Of a stretch of DNA of 64,000 nt, positions 51,323 to 60,365 are shown piece by piece. Below the pieces are notes generated by a model. It had not been told where the DNA came from. It did not search any database and was given only the letters and a program-made list of their open reading frames with translations. The position numbers and the translations under genes were made by a program. The stretch's first letter is position 1, and each line of letters opens with the position of its first letter. This DNA is from Anoplopoma fimbria (lineage: Eukaryota; Chordata; Actinopteri; Perciformes; Anoplopomatidae): NCBI RefSeq assembly GCF_027596085.1, contig NC_072454.1:24178490-24242489 (forward strand), in the 5' to 3' direction.

Positions 51323-52816
51323 CATGAACACACTGCATCGTCTGTGATCCACTATTACCAAGTGGCCCCATTTATCCTGGCAGACGCAGTGATCTCAGAG
51401 ATTCCACGCGGCATTCGGCATAATGCTGCGATCCGATCACTACAGGATCCTCTGTTCGGGTTTGCAAGTGAACACAAAAGCTAGCCTTGACTCAAGACAG
51501 ATGGCTGGAAGAGGGGAGTGTGGAGGCCATCACAAAGCCGCAACTGTCAAACACTATAACCAATACCATGAACTTCTTTCTTCTGCCATGACATTATTTA
51601 TGTCTATCTCTCCATGGGAACTTTTTACTCTTAAGAGTGCCTGCAGGAGAGTTGTCTATCTGTTTTGCTCTTTGACTCTCGTGTAGTAGCAGCAGATTGT
51701 GAACCAAGCATATCGAGGTGATCTAGTAGGGTAAAGCACGATTCCAGGGCAGAAAATAACCACTAGAAGCAGCAGCCCCATAAATAGACAGTTTCCCTTG
51801 AGAACATTGCAGAGGAAAGCTGGAAGTACCCCCCCTCGAGTTAAATATGCTGTCCTATATAAGTTTGCGTCTGAGCTCCGAGGTTCGAGTTAGTCGATGT
51901 GTCGTTTGACTGAAGTTCTTTACACTTTCAAAAGTACATTTATTCCAGCATAATTTTGAGGAACCTATAATTTGCTTGAGTATATCCATTTTATGCTACT
52001 TAATGCTCCAACCCAATACATTGGCTGGTTTTCAGCTTGCGACACTTTACAAAAGTAGAGATGTCTGGTTGGGGCCCTTTGTCCCATTTAAGATGTTAAC
52101 GAGTGGTTGAGTGGTACGCAGTTCAATTTTAATAGATGTTCAGGGCTTATTTGGCTACAGTTATCCAACATTTCACAAAAAAAAAAGATTTAGCTCAAAG
52201 CCCAAATAATTAATTAAAATGTAAGGAGCAGAACTTTAGTTTTTCTACTTTTCAACTTCAATTATAGTCTCAGGGGCCCCTAGATTAATCTGCAGACCCT
52301 TCTGAGGGGCCAACCATACTAAACAACCTAACTGTATACATTATATTTCCGTAAGAACTTTTAATATATACATTTTTTCTTATACGTCTCTACTTTTACT
52401 CAGGTAGACATTCAAAAGCTGGACTTATTCTTATTTTATTGGTGCTTTTGCTTCGGTTAAGGATGTGAAAAATTCTGAAGCTACATAGGAAGAAGTTAAA
52501 GTGACATCAGTGTCATTGCCATCTGGTGAAGACATGGGACATGAACTTAAAACTTCTAAGGCATCATACAGCTGAGGTGCTGATCAATAATAAAATAATG
52601 TAAAACCTGCAACTAATTCAAACCCTCTGCAGTTTGAATAAGTACTCTTATATGGTTATTAAAATACTACAGTCTAACCAACCATTAAATCACAAAATGT
52701 GTGTTAATCATCCCCCTCACCTCATCCTCCAGCAGTGGGGGCAGATGCTCCAGCTCATAATACCCGTCTCTCTCCTCAGCTTTCCCCAAGTATGTGCCCG
52801 CCTCATAAGTCTCCAT
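16645..52816 (-). CDS. kndc1: Kndc1 (very-KIND), KIND-domain Ras guanine nucleotide exchange factor
   Basis: Cytoplasmic RasGEF. In mammals v-KIND is neuronal, binds MAP2 through its KIND region and limits dendrite growth. I assembled 31 coding exons (52721-52816 down to 16645-16873), every intron GT-AG and every phase matching, for 1,799 codons plus TGA. The human protein is about 1,750 residues. Order: KIND1 (about residues 33-206), linker, KIND2 (about 458-619), long acidic linker, coiled coil (about 1200-1262), RasGEF N-module (about 1290-1410) and catalytic RasGEF (about 1475-1745), ending in SFQ, where the human protein ends in TFQ. The ATG at 52814-52816 begins METYEAGTY; the exon ends EDE and joins ENVSLADVLSLRD as in human. 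Vent lies downstream on the same strand, as VENTX does in human. No frameshift or stop was found. Confidence 0.96.
18960..19260. promoter_or_regulatory. Candidate conserved non-coding block in kndc1 intron 30
   Basis: Non-repetitive AT-balanced text with many homeodomain and POU-like cores, for example 'ataattgatcatttg', 'caacaattagcattctgcat' and 'cttattgcatggc'. No coding potential. Conservation untested. Confidence 0.25.
19272..19540. mobile_element. Teleost interspersed repeat, copy 1
   Basis: Closely resembles 45262-45490 in the same orientation: both begin 'accaaccagtcatgttgc' and share 'atttgtgtgaaattgtcata'-type text. It lies in kndc1 intron 30, adjacent to candidate conserved sequence. 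Confidence 0.7.
20521..20563 (-). repeat. (GT)n microsatellite forming the kndc1 exon 29 donor
   Basis: On the minus strand exon 29 ends in GTGCAG and the intron begins directly with gtgtgtgtgt, running into further GT-rich sequence. The first intron bases still match five of six positions of the GTRAGT donor consensus. Confidence 0.9.
24999..29139 (-). CDS. kndc1: kndc1 exons 19-23: coiled coil and RasGEF N-terminal module
   Basis: Exons 29046-29139, 28860-28954, 28573-28757, 25334-25444 and 24999-25146 encode residues 1200-1410. ETRNLKKTRNFYQKLIQQE and LSKLKSQLEELRSKVVFLD form a coiled coil matching human KNDC1. AGSPLGLLAYLYAR, FIQQFLYTYRFLCTPEELLQ and SLDLLQFWITDCKQVDF are the RasGEF N-module, which packs on the catalytic domain. 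Confidence 0.95.
26600..26690 (-). mobile_element. Truncated tRNA-SINE fragment
   Basis: Shares 'catttaacccatcccggagg' and following text with the SINE at 13022-13250. The tRNA-like end is missing. Located in kndc1 intron 21. Confidence 0.65.
27341..27927 (+). pseudogene. Ty3/gypsy pol remnant (reverse transcriptase end and RNase H)
   Basis: The plus-strand translation shows the end of a retrotransposon reverse transcriptase (KELMNFLGLFGYF) and an RNase H-like part (LALKHCDVYVG, then VVADMLSRAPQ before a stop), as in teleost Ty3/gypsy elements. At least three in-frame stops and a frameshift near 27705 break the frame. Protease, integrase and LTRs were not found. It lies antisense in kndc1 intron 21 and is a dead fragment. 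Confidence 0.85.
30037..36573 (-). CDS. kndc1: kndc1 exons 13-18: central acidic linker
   Basis: Exons 36489-36573, 35984-36179, 34267-34967, 33956-34094, 31748-32010 and 30037-30392 encode residues 620-1199. Exon 15 is the longest (701 nt). Exon 16 encodes a hydrophobic, probably folded stretch (LKDLQYHKFASIVKERFSDL). Exons 14, 17 and 18 are acidic and low in complexity. I am less sure of the exon 17 and 18 acceptors: the exon 18 acceptor (at 30393) has its CT-rich tract unusually far upstream. Even so, both choices keep the frame. Confidence 0.82.
31085..31500. mobile_element. Teleost interspersed repeat fragment
   Basis: Text such as 'aggtacttgaactttactt' and 'actccactacaattcagagg' belongs to a dispersed teleost repeat; related text occurs at 10312-10420, 38075-38400 and 51900-52030. 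Non-coding, in kndc1 intron 17. It contains a (TTTAA)n stretch near 31345-31375. Confidence 0.45.
32667..32966. mobile_element. Teleost interspersed repeat with tRNA-like end
   Basis: Contains 'caatttggggttaagtgtct' and 'tgcgcaaggacacatcaaca', typical of a common fish non-autonomous element whose end reads like a tRNA gene. The final part carries a local triplication of 'gaccctgctctccag'. In kndc1 intron 16. Confidence 0.55.
36759..39455 (-). CDS. kndc1: kndc1 exons 8-12: KIND2 domain
   Basis: Exons 39341-39455, 39132-39203, 38904-38965, 38648-38806 and 36759-36836 encode residues 458-619. Markers are WISLRELLTRCGRRLTVNEL, YLCLDTLHVGCEGEVLFLKP, DEFYLAPEYQEHGIVTEK and VYGVAAILWATAKFSL. The arrangement of small exons mirrors KIND1. 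In the mammalian protein this domain carries the MAP2-binding activity. Confidence 0.94.
38075..38400. mobile_element. Teleost interspersed repeat fragment
   Basis: Begins 'ggtggaagaagcactcagat', followed by an ATT run and 'agtaaaagtagcaatactgc'. This is a recognisable fish repeat text. In the kndc1 intron between exons 11 and 12. Confidence 0.5.
39717..39764. repeat. (TA)n microsatellite
   Basis: Near-perfect TA dinucleotide tract in kndc1 intron 7, flanked symmetrically by 'atatct' and 'agatat'. Confidence 0.95.
40325..40894 (-). mobile_element. Pogo/Tigger-like MITE in kndc1 intron 7
   Basis: A 570-bp element with terminal inverted repeats (ccgtattttccgcactata at one end, its reverse complement at the other) and TA target duplications. 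Sub-terminal 'ataaggcgcac' motifs recur. It keeps the first codons of a transposase on the minus strand. Its right end lies about 80 bp from the donor of kndc1 exon 7. Confidence 0.88.
40457..40600 (-). pseudogene. Pogo-like transposase N-terminal fragment
   Basis: An intact 47-codon frame from ATG to TGA inside the MITE. It encodes a helix-turn-helix of the kind at the N-terminus of pogo-family transposases; it begins MAPVKRHAYDADFTLKAV, and HGNRAAAREFNVNESMVRKW is the second half. The catalytic DDE domain is absent, so the protein could at most bind DNA. Confidence 0.75.
40977..42542 (-). CDS. kndc1: kndc1 exons 6-7: linker between KIND domains
   Basis: Exons 42403-42542 and 40977-41588 encode residues 207-457. 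The 612-nt exon 7 is open throughout, starting VCGGWDSSLWAEDMDS and ending LCLNEESQDE. It is Ser-, Glu- and Asp-rich and looks disordered. Long open frames on the opposite strand over exon 7 (41241-41840) are shadows. Confidence 0.9.
42646..52816 (-). CDS. kndc1: kndc1 exons 1-5: N-terminus and KIND1 domain
   Basis: Exons 52721-52816, 49210-49408, 46355-46413, 44214-44360 and 42646-42763 encode residues 1-206. Diagnostic stretches are ENVSLADVLSLRD, LCITPDTLAFNAHGNVCFME, GSFVPPEFDDTGSTFE, GHVYSLGSTLSAALSFVIEP and CRKLSSVGRRVLSIES. KIND is a kinase-like fold without catalytic residues; VPPE corresponds to the remnant APE motif. Introns 1 and 2 are long and carry repeats. Confidence 0.95.
42900..44200. 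other. kndc1 intron 4, no feature seen
   Basis: AT-rich intronic sequence with no recognised repeat or exon. Confidence 0.45.
45262..45490. mobile_element. Teleost interspersed repeat, copy 2
   Basis: Direct-orientation relative of 19272-19540, ending in a 'gacggacggacggaaggacg' run. In kndc1 intron 3. Confidence 0.7.
46031..46056. repeat. (GA)n microsatellite
   Basis: Perfect GA tract in kndc1 intron 3. Confidence 0.9.
46880..47505. repeat. Long pyrimidine-rich tract in kndc1 intron 2
   Basis: About 600 bp of almost pure C/T on the plus strand (purine-rich in the kndc1 transcript), made of irregular 'tcctctcc'-like words. The 147-codon open frame here is a low-complexity artefact. Confidence 0.85.
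47640..48280. other. kndc1 intron 2, possible conserved non-coding sequence
   Basis: Unique sequence of balanced composition with no coding frame. It includes 'ctaatgggctgatcacatta' and 'gaattagctgaaatcaacc'. Function unknown. Confidence 0.2.
49490..49925. mobile_element. Teleost interspersed repeat in kndc1 intron 1
   Basis: Phrases such as 'aatcagacttctttttgcaa' and 'gttgccccctgatggccatt' belong to a repeat widespread in fish genomes. Non-coding. Confidence 0.55.
50955..51200 (+). mobile_element. Non-LTR retrotransposon 3' end
   Basis: The plus strand reads like the end of a fish LINE ORF2 ('ctgctgccgtctggcaagag', 'accaccagactccagagcag') followed by 'actacaactgcatttcatta' and 'gtacaatgataaaaa', a usual 3' tail. 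Truncated, in kndc1 intron 1. Confidence 0.6.
51291..51320. repeat. (CA)n microsatellite
   Basis: Perfect CA tract in kndc1 intron 1. Confidence 0.95.
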
Positions 52817-52999
52817 TGCAGCAACTTTGGTTCCCTCAAGTAGCAAAGCGAGCGTTGTTTCCAGTGGACGCAGACATCATGCCTGATGGAGGGTCGACTA
52901 CTTGCTGCTGCAGTCACCGGCTGTCAGTCGTCAGTCGACGCCGGAGAAAACGGGTGAAGCTCAGCAATGCGCCTGAGTCGACCGTCTACAGAGAGCTGG

Positions 53000-53038
53000 G
53001 GAGGAGGAGGAGGAGGAGGAGGAGGAGGAGGAGGAGGT
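53000..53038 (-). repeat. (GGA)n microsatellite upstream of the kndc1 start
   Basis: About 13 GGA triplets (CCT on the kndc1 strand) lie some 185 bp upstream of the kndc1 ATG. This CpG-richer stretch is probably promoter or 5' UTR. No TATA box is obvious. Confidence 0.85.
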
Positions 53039-53159
53039 GGTGTATGAGGCTGTCATGACTACTACACCTCCACAGAAACAGGCGACACACCGAAGGCAGT
53101 CATGAGCTGCAGTCCTGTGGATCCTCCCCTCCCTCATGTTGAGTGCTTGGTATCTCTTC

Positions 53160-53161
53160 TC

Positions 53162-53227
<66 letters not shown>

Positions 53228-54005
53228 TCCTTTATTGATCCCCATGGGGAAATTCAAGTGTTGCAGCAGCTCAACTACACAGACACAGACAATAAATACA
53301 CATATTATACAACTACACAGACAATAAATACACATACTATACAACTACACAGACAATAAATACACATACTATACAACTACACAGACAATAAATACACATA
53401 CTATACAACTACACAGACAATAAATACACATACTATACTACAACTACTATACAACTACACAGACAATAAATACACATACTATACAACTACACAGACAATA
53501 AATACACATACTATACAACTACACAGACAATAAATACTATACAATACTATACAACTACACAGACAATAAATACACATACTATACAACTACACAGACAATA
53601 AATACACATACTATACTACTACACAGACAATAAATACTATACAATACTATACTATAACTACACAGACAATAAATACACAGACTACACATACTATACAACT
53701 ACACAGACAATAAATACACATACTATACTATACAACTACACAGACAATAAATACACATACTATACAACTACACAGACAATAAATACACATACTATACAAC
53801 TACACAGACAATAAATACACATACTATACAACTACACAGACAATAAATACACACTATACAACTACACAGACAATAAATACACATACTATACAACTACACA
53901 GACAATAAATACACATACTATACAACTACACAGACAATAAATACACATACTATACAACTACACAGACAATAAATACACATACTATACAACAAAATAAAGA
54001 TAGAT
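53160..54005 (-). mobile_element. Repeat element with 32-bp minisatellite, copy 2 (inverted)
   Basis: Reverse-complement counterpart of 10835-11600. An (ATT)n tail (53161-53224) is followed by 'ttgatccccatggggaaatt' and 'tgttgcagcagctcaactac', then about 22 units of the same 32-bp repeat with more unit-length variation, ending 'caacaaaataaagatag' as in copy 1. It lies about 400 bp upstream of the kndc1 start codon. Confidence 0.85.
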
Positions 54006-54194
54006 GGCTATGACCGGATGCCATACCATTAATACATATATGTGTGCTGTCAACAATAATCAGTCTTTAATAACAGCTTTTGTATCGCTGAAAAATATAA
54101 ATTCCGAGCTTTCTAAACGCTAGTGATGCTGAAAAGGACGTAATCACGCGATGCGCGTCGTCCTATAAAAAGCTAGCTTGCCACAAATATGTCA

Positions 54195-54251
54195 CTGATG
54201 AAACGACTATTAACTGATGAAACGACTATAAACTAATAAAACGACTATTAA
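54195..54251. repeat. Three tandem 19-bp units
   Basis: The unit 'ctgatgaaacgactattaa' is repeated three times with two to four changes. A TATA-like 'cctataaaaag' lies about 35 bp before it, in a CpG-containing patch. No gene is evident. Confidence 0.7.
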
Positions 54252-55359
54252 CTTGCGTGGGGATTTTATCAGGACGGCAAATTCGTTTTTAAAAGCTTTA
54301 GAAACCAGAAGTGTTAAAATCTTAATTTGAGTAAATATTTTGCAGCGAATCACATATTTTTGATTCAACCTTTGTTTCTTTATAATGCCTGTAATACTTG
54401 ACTTATTTCTTGATACGGCCTACATAGAGGCGATAAAGTAGTGCATGGTTATGAGATATACGTTTATAGGTAATCACAATTCCTCCATGGCATTGTGGAG
54501 GTAGGTTAATGGCAGTTTTTTTGGGGTGGGGGTGGGGGCAGTTTCCGTCTTCTTGCTTCTTCACAGTACACTTTGTAAGTGCTTCGTCTGGCATTTCGGG
54601 AATAAACGTCTTTGTGCGTGCTCGTAGCTTGCGCGCCATGTGCGGAGGGTCGTGCTAAGGTGACACGCGCGACAATAAGCAAAGGTTCACTCCACTAAGA
54701 AGCTGGAAAACTAAACACGGGAAAACTCTGTTGGTCTATCAAGACATTGGAAACTACAGTTGAGATGTCAATCTTACCATATTATGTATATTCAATATAA
54801 ATAAGCGTGTTAATAGTCGTAGTTGTTTAAAGTAAATGCAATTCTGCTCCAAGGAAAGGTAGAGCACCATTGCCAGGATCCAAATGTCTTATCTATTTGG
54901 TTTTATAATGTATATCATTGCTCTCCCTCTTTTTATTTTGGTGTTCCAGAAATCCATAATCTGATGCTACAAACATTGATTTATTCATCTATTTACCCGG
55001 TCTTCTTTACTTAACTCTGATATATGTCTACGTTGTGCAGACTTTGTCCCATGGCAGACTAAAAACACTGCCTTCAGTTCTCATACATGAAGACTTAAAT
55101 TGAAGGCTTGAAAAACAAGCTAGTCCATAGCTGGAGACCATAGAAACTCTGACAATATACCTGGTGGCATCCTTCAGAAGTAGTTTATTTTACTGGTATG
55201 GGGAAAGCATGTAAAGTCTCTTGAGGAATGCGAGCTCATCGGCCATGCAACCTTTGCTGCTTTAATATTAATAATATAGTCACACTCTTGCACACACTTG
55301 TTCTGGATCAATGCTATTCGTACACACTTTGATCCACCTCAATTGCCCACTCGTTTTTG

Positions 55360-55870
55360 AATATCATCTTTCGCTGCGTGCCAATGATGATGGAAAGCCT
55401 GCCTGGGTGCCAGCTGAGCCCGGGGTGGCAGGGAATGAGATTGCTATTATACCGGCGGTGCCCTGCGGCTGCTGAGCAGTGATAGAGAGGCCTCTCCCGG
55501 CCAGGCGGAGGGGAACCACTATTAGATTTGTTGACGGCTCAGCGTTCTGTCATGTCGAGATAATAGACGAAAAAATACTTTTACTTCAGCAGCCAGGCAA
55601 TTAATGTGATCGTGGATATTCTGGCATGTACCCTCAATGTTTTATTAGTCGAGAACAAATCAGTCTATTTGATCCTTGTTGGCATTGTACAGTCACCGAC
55701 TGAGAGATGCATTCAGAAAGTATTTCATCTGAAAAAGGATTAAATCCTAATGTGGAAATATTGCACAGCTCCTCGCTGCAGGGAACAGCTGAATCATTAT
55801 TGTGAGGAAGCGCTTGGCAGTGATGAGCTTGACATTGGAATCCAAAGTTATCTGAGTCTATAATGACTGC
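55360..55870. promoter_or_regulatory. Candidate conserved non-coding block
   Basis: About 500 bp of unique, non-repetitive sequence with balanced composition and homeobox-type cores, for example 'caggcaattaatgtgatcg' and 'aaaggattaaatcctaatg'. There is no frame on either strand. It looks like vertebrate conserved enhancer sequence; conservation untested. Confidence 0.3.
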
Positions 55871-58800
55871 TCAGTTCCGTCTGTTGCCATATATTTTAGA
55901 CAAAAACGAACTCTTTTTCTTTATTTGTAATTTGAACTTTCTTTCATTCTGTTCAGCGAGGAAACACTGAATGACAAATGGTCGATTCACTTTCTGGGTT
56001 AAAACATTCAAGCTATGTTGCTCTTTATGCCACGCCCCTTTAGGTGATGTCACAACAGGTCTGTTACAGCAGGACTGGAGCGTGGCAGGTCCTTTGAGAT
56101 CGTTCCTAGAGTCTCCTGTTATATCATTCATTGAATTCTCTTTTCTGTTTAATTTGCCAGCCAGTCACTAAGTCACCTGTCGCTCCCAATCAAACTTGCT
56201 GTTGACCTCAGTTTTTTTTTCTCCCACCAGCTCTAGTGACCTGATCCCCACACCCACCTGTACACGTGCTTCTCATTCTTCAGCTACAAAACATAATGAC
56301 CACGCCCACTTTGGAGAAGGGAAGTGTACACTATTTCAAACAATTGGCGGAGCTTGTAATGCGTCATCTTTGTCATAGAGCATTGTTGGTTTATTAAGGA
56401 GAAATAAGGAGAAAGTCCTCTAAGGGTGGAAGGCAGGGGTTGGTGGATGGCTCTAACAAACACAGGACTTTCACCCAGGAGACCTGTGTCGTATGTGAAA
56501 CCAAACTAAACAAAATGTGAGCTTTAAATTTGTTACATAACATTGTTACAGTTGTTACATAATGTTACTTAAGAAAGTCCACAAAGGGTGATTTATTTTA
56601 ATTATTTATGCCGGTTACGGTTTTTACAGCGTTGGTACATTATTATTTGAACACAAACAGTTATGCTTTAGTTATACCTTAACCAATTAGCTGTGTTGCC
56701 TGGACCCCACCAATTATTTCACAAACCCAGTGGCATTGTGTGCTTCTGCAAGCGTGACACAAAGCTATTATAAAAGGTATTTATGAAACATATTTTTGGT
56801 TTGGAAACGTCGACATCCAAAGTATCCCTTGGTTTTCAGAAATGTTCATTGCCAACATGTTTTCTGGCAACTGGGTTGCAATTCCACCTACACTTTTTCA
56901 GATCGTCTACTGAGGCATCCAAACCATTCCGTTCCAGCCTTTCTGACTGCTAGTTAATGCTCCTTTGGAAATGGTTGCCTGTCACATCAGACAAGAACAC
57001 TTTTTTAAAACTCCATCTGCCATCTGTGAGTCATGCTTTTGGGTCCAAACCTTGTTTAACAGAACTGTAAGGCAAGCATGTGAAAATACAATGTGATCGA
57101 TATAAAACAGAGCTTTATGTTTGGGTATGATTGAGGATAAAGCTGTTTATCACTACAGTTCATCTCTGAGTCAAGGAATTATCCAGATGCATGGTATGAA
57201 ATGCTACAAATTCTACCTCACTGTACAAAAATGTAGGACAAAATATTGTAACATATTTTTTGTTCATTTCTGTTATTCAAATCAATGCAAAATAAGCCTC
57301 ACTTATACCAAGACCATTCCAATAACATGTTAACTTTAAATTGATTCAGTCACCATTTTGAAAGTTATCCATAATGGTGACGTAAGTGAGACATGATGCA
57401 GCTGAAACTTTATCTAGTTTGTCAACAGTGGCCTTATTTCTGGACTAATGCTAATTCTATTGATGTAATACCTCCCAGGTGACTGTATAGTATACAGTGA
57501 TCCAGTTTCAGCTTCAAAAACTGGTTCAAAGCTGGCATAAGTGCTGCTAGCTGGAGCTAATTATGAACCTGTCCAAACCTCCAAAATGTTGGCCAAATCA
57601 TTAAATACATGGATCAGAGCCAGCTCACATTCAGTCTGATGTTTCCAGAAAACAGATGGTTGTGGAGTCACTCAGTCTCCATTCTCCATAGACGGCTCAA
57701 ACCTTTAAAAAATAACTGCTCAGTAAAAAATTGATGGGACCATATCAATTCACTTTTTTCTTAAAAGAACAGGATTTCCCATTCTGAACATTAAAATAGC
57801 AACAAAAAACTATTATGTAACTATTTATGTAAAGATGTAATGAAGTAATTATCCCTGTGGGTGTGTGTGTTATTGTTACACACTGAATGATGACAATTTC
57901 CATTCAGTTGCCAGATGAGTTTTTAATTCTGTGAATACAAACAAAAAGACTGTCTCCTGACTGTCCTTTCTTACGACTTCACTAACTTCTCTTAAGAATT
58001 AAAGCGTCACTGCCATACAAAAGCCGCTACTGCCCCCTATTGGCGAAAGTGATTTTCGCCCTCCGATTACTTAAAGTGAAAGCAGGTTAGTTTAGAAGTA
58101 ACACAAAGCGTTTTAAATTATAATAACCAGAAAATAATGGTGTGGGGGGACAAGTTAATAACACACACTAATACATTAACAATCCTGCAAATAATTGTAG
58201 CCATTCAAATGTCCAGGGTGCCACATTATCAGCGCTTCTCCTTGCTTTGTTATAAATAAATAAAAAGGGCCACCGTGCCTTAAGTGAATGTTTGTGCATG
58301 CAAGCGCGCCCCACATGCTAGCTTTCGGCCACCGCTCTGCACTGTTTTAACATGGTGGTTACAGCTGAATAAGCCATCCAAACCAACAGTGTCGTAATGG
58401 AAGCATAGCGCGCCCAATCTCCAGTTCCCTGTCAGGTAAACACTATTAGCTCTGGCAGCACTTTTGCCATGGCACTGTTAGCGCTATTAGAACTGTTGGC
58501 ACCATTCGGTGCTGTTTGCACTCTTAGCTATGAGCCACCAGCTCGCCTTTGAAATATTGAGAGCCGGCATTAAAAATGTTTCCAATCTCAGATCTTGCAC
58601 CTTTAATAGAATTTGTATGTCAGGAACAGACACTCAATTTTAAAATATATATCTGCCAATACATATCCAGAGTAAGGGTGCAAAATAAACATTGTATAAA
58701 ATATCCCCTGCTTGCTAGACTTGTGTTTTTCCTCCTTTAAATATTCATAAAAAAAAAAAAGGTAGAGTAGAAAATAACCATATGACAGACACAAAAATAC

Positions 58801-60159
58801 ACAGAAATAGAAAAAGAGTGCTGCGACCCATAATTAGGATCCTGTGTGTATCCCAGGCTGGCTGACCTATGCAGTCTGGACAGTATTGTTACAGAGCAGA
58901 ACCGTGACGAAGCTGGAAGGTCAGGCGTGTGGACAGTTGTAAAACCCTTTGGGAATGGTGAACACAGGCAGATGTGCCCCAGAAAAATAAACTTGAGGTG
59001 TCAAAAGTTCCTAGAGTCGACAGTTCCGGTGTGATGCTTTAAAAGTGAAGCTCGGGGTTGTGTCTCAGCGGGGAAGCTCCTGTGAGAATATCTGACTTAG
59101 CAAAGCAGCCAGAAAGGCTTTGGGATGCAGAGGTAGGCAGCTGTTGAAGCATTGTCTTTAAATGAGCAAGTGCAGTGTGTGGAACCACGTTTAGCAGCAT
59201 ATTGTATTGATTTTATGCCAGGAATATGCAATGTTGGATCCCCCGTAGTCTTTTTAAATCACATTTCAGATTTATACCAGCAAACTCATAGAAGGTTAAA
59301 GAGCTGGACTGTCATCGGACCTCACCTGCTGAAATCCAAAGAGCAGTTGGGGAAATGTGTGAAGTTAATATACATTTGTAATGTTTGCTGGTGTAGCCGG
59401 GAACAAGGGATTTTAAACGTCAGTTCACCCAAGTTACAAAAAAGATCTCACCTACCGCTAACGTTACTCAAGCTTCCGCTGAAGAGACGAAGAATCAGAT
59501 CTGTGGACACAAAGGAGGAGACTGTTAAAACGGCCTTTTAGACTTTATGCACTCAACTCTTAATATTAGCAGTACATAGGTAGTGTATATAAAAGTGCAA
59601 TTATTTATATTTTCTTTTGCATATTTTCAAGCAATTCAGTTGAAATTTTCACTATATTTTGATTGACACTTGACTACAGTTCCCTCCCCTCGTCTGCAAT
59701 ACAACAACCACAATGCTGTTTATCTACTTCCATTTGTTCCAAACAAAACATCAACTGATAAGGATTCCAACATTTTGCCTTTTAGGAAATGCCTTTTTAC
59801 AACTTTGATATGCTATATCATCATAAAAATCACTGCTGATCATTTTCTGAGAGAAATCATTTTGAATATTGGCAGTTTTACAAAATCCCAATATTATTGA
59901 CAGTCATAATTATTATCATTATTATGGTAACCTCTAATAAATAAAAATAAATTAAAATGGGAGCATGTAAAATAATAAAAACAATCATTTGAATTATTAA
60001 AAATGTGTTTGTTAAAATAACTCTCAATGTTTTGTTTGTAAAAATCAGGTTTGAGCTGCACATCAGACGCCTGGATCCATCCCACAATCCCTAAGTCGCC
60101 TCCAGAAAGCCCAACTGTGCTCTGCTCCACCCGCCAGAGAACCAGAGGCATTCTGCGGG

Positions 60160-60365
60160 GTCCATTGGCAGTTTGGGGAACAATTTTCTCTGTTAAGAGA
60201 GCTTCAGCGAGCTCACAGCAGGGTCTCTGAGCCTGACTGACCGGCTGGCTGGCTCTATCGATCCCCCATTGGCGCGTATACAAGACCCGTATCTTGAGAA
60301 CGCTCCAGCAAGCTTACAGTGGGGTCTGTGAGGTTGACTAGTCGGCTGGCTAGCTAGCGAATCCC
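60160..60365. repeat. Diverged tandem duplication (two units of about 100 bp)
   Basis: Two neighbouring units share order and text: each runs 'ccattggc...', 'ttgagaacgctccagcaagc' or its equivalent, 'cacagcagggtct' or its equivalent, then 'cggctggctggct' and 'atccc'. The copies have drifted. Non-coding. Confidence 0.6.

Noticed and set aside
53260..53990. CRISPR-like array of 32-bp repeats
   Set aside because: Units are head-to-tail with no unique spacers, in a vertebrate genome. It is a minisatellite.
54195..54251. Hammerhead ribozyme, suggested by CTGATGA and GAAAC-like words
   Set aside because: There is no stem II between the core motifs, and the words are simply the tandem 19-bp unit.
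54403..54639. 78-codon basic open frame on the minus strand
   Set aside because: It starts in a CpG-containing patch, but the product matches nothing I know and no splice or poly(A) support is visible.
59152..59541. 129-codon plus-strand open frame as a gene
   Set aside because: No recognisable motif, no promoter or poly(A) context, and ordinary length for chance in this region.
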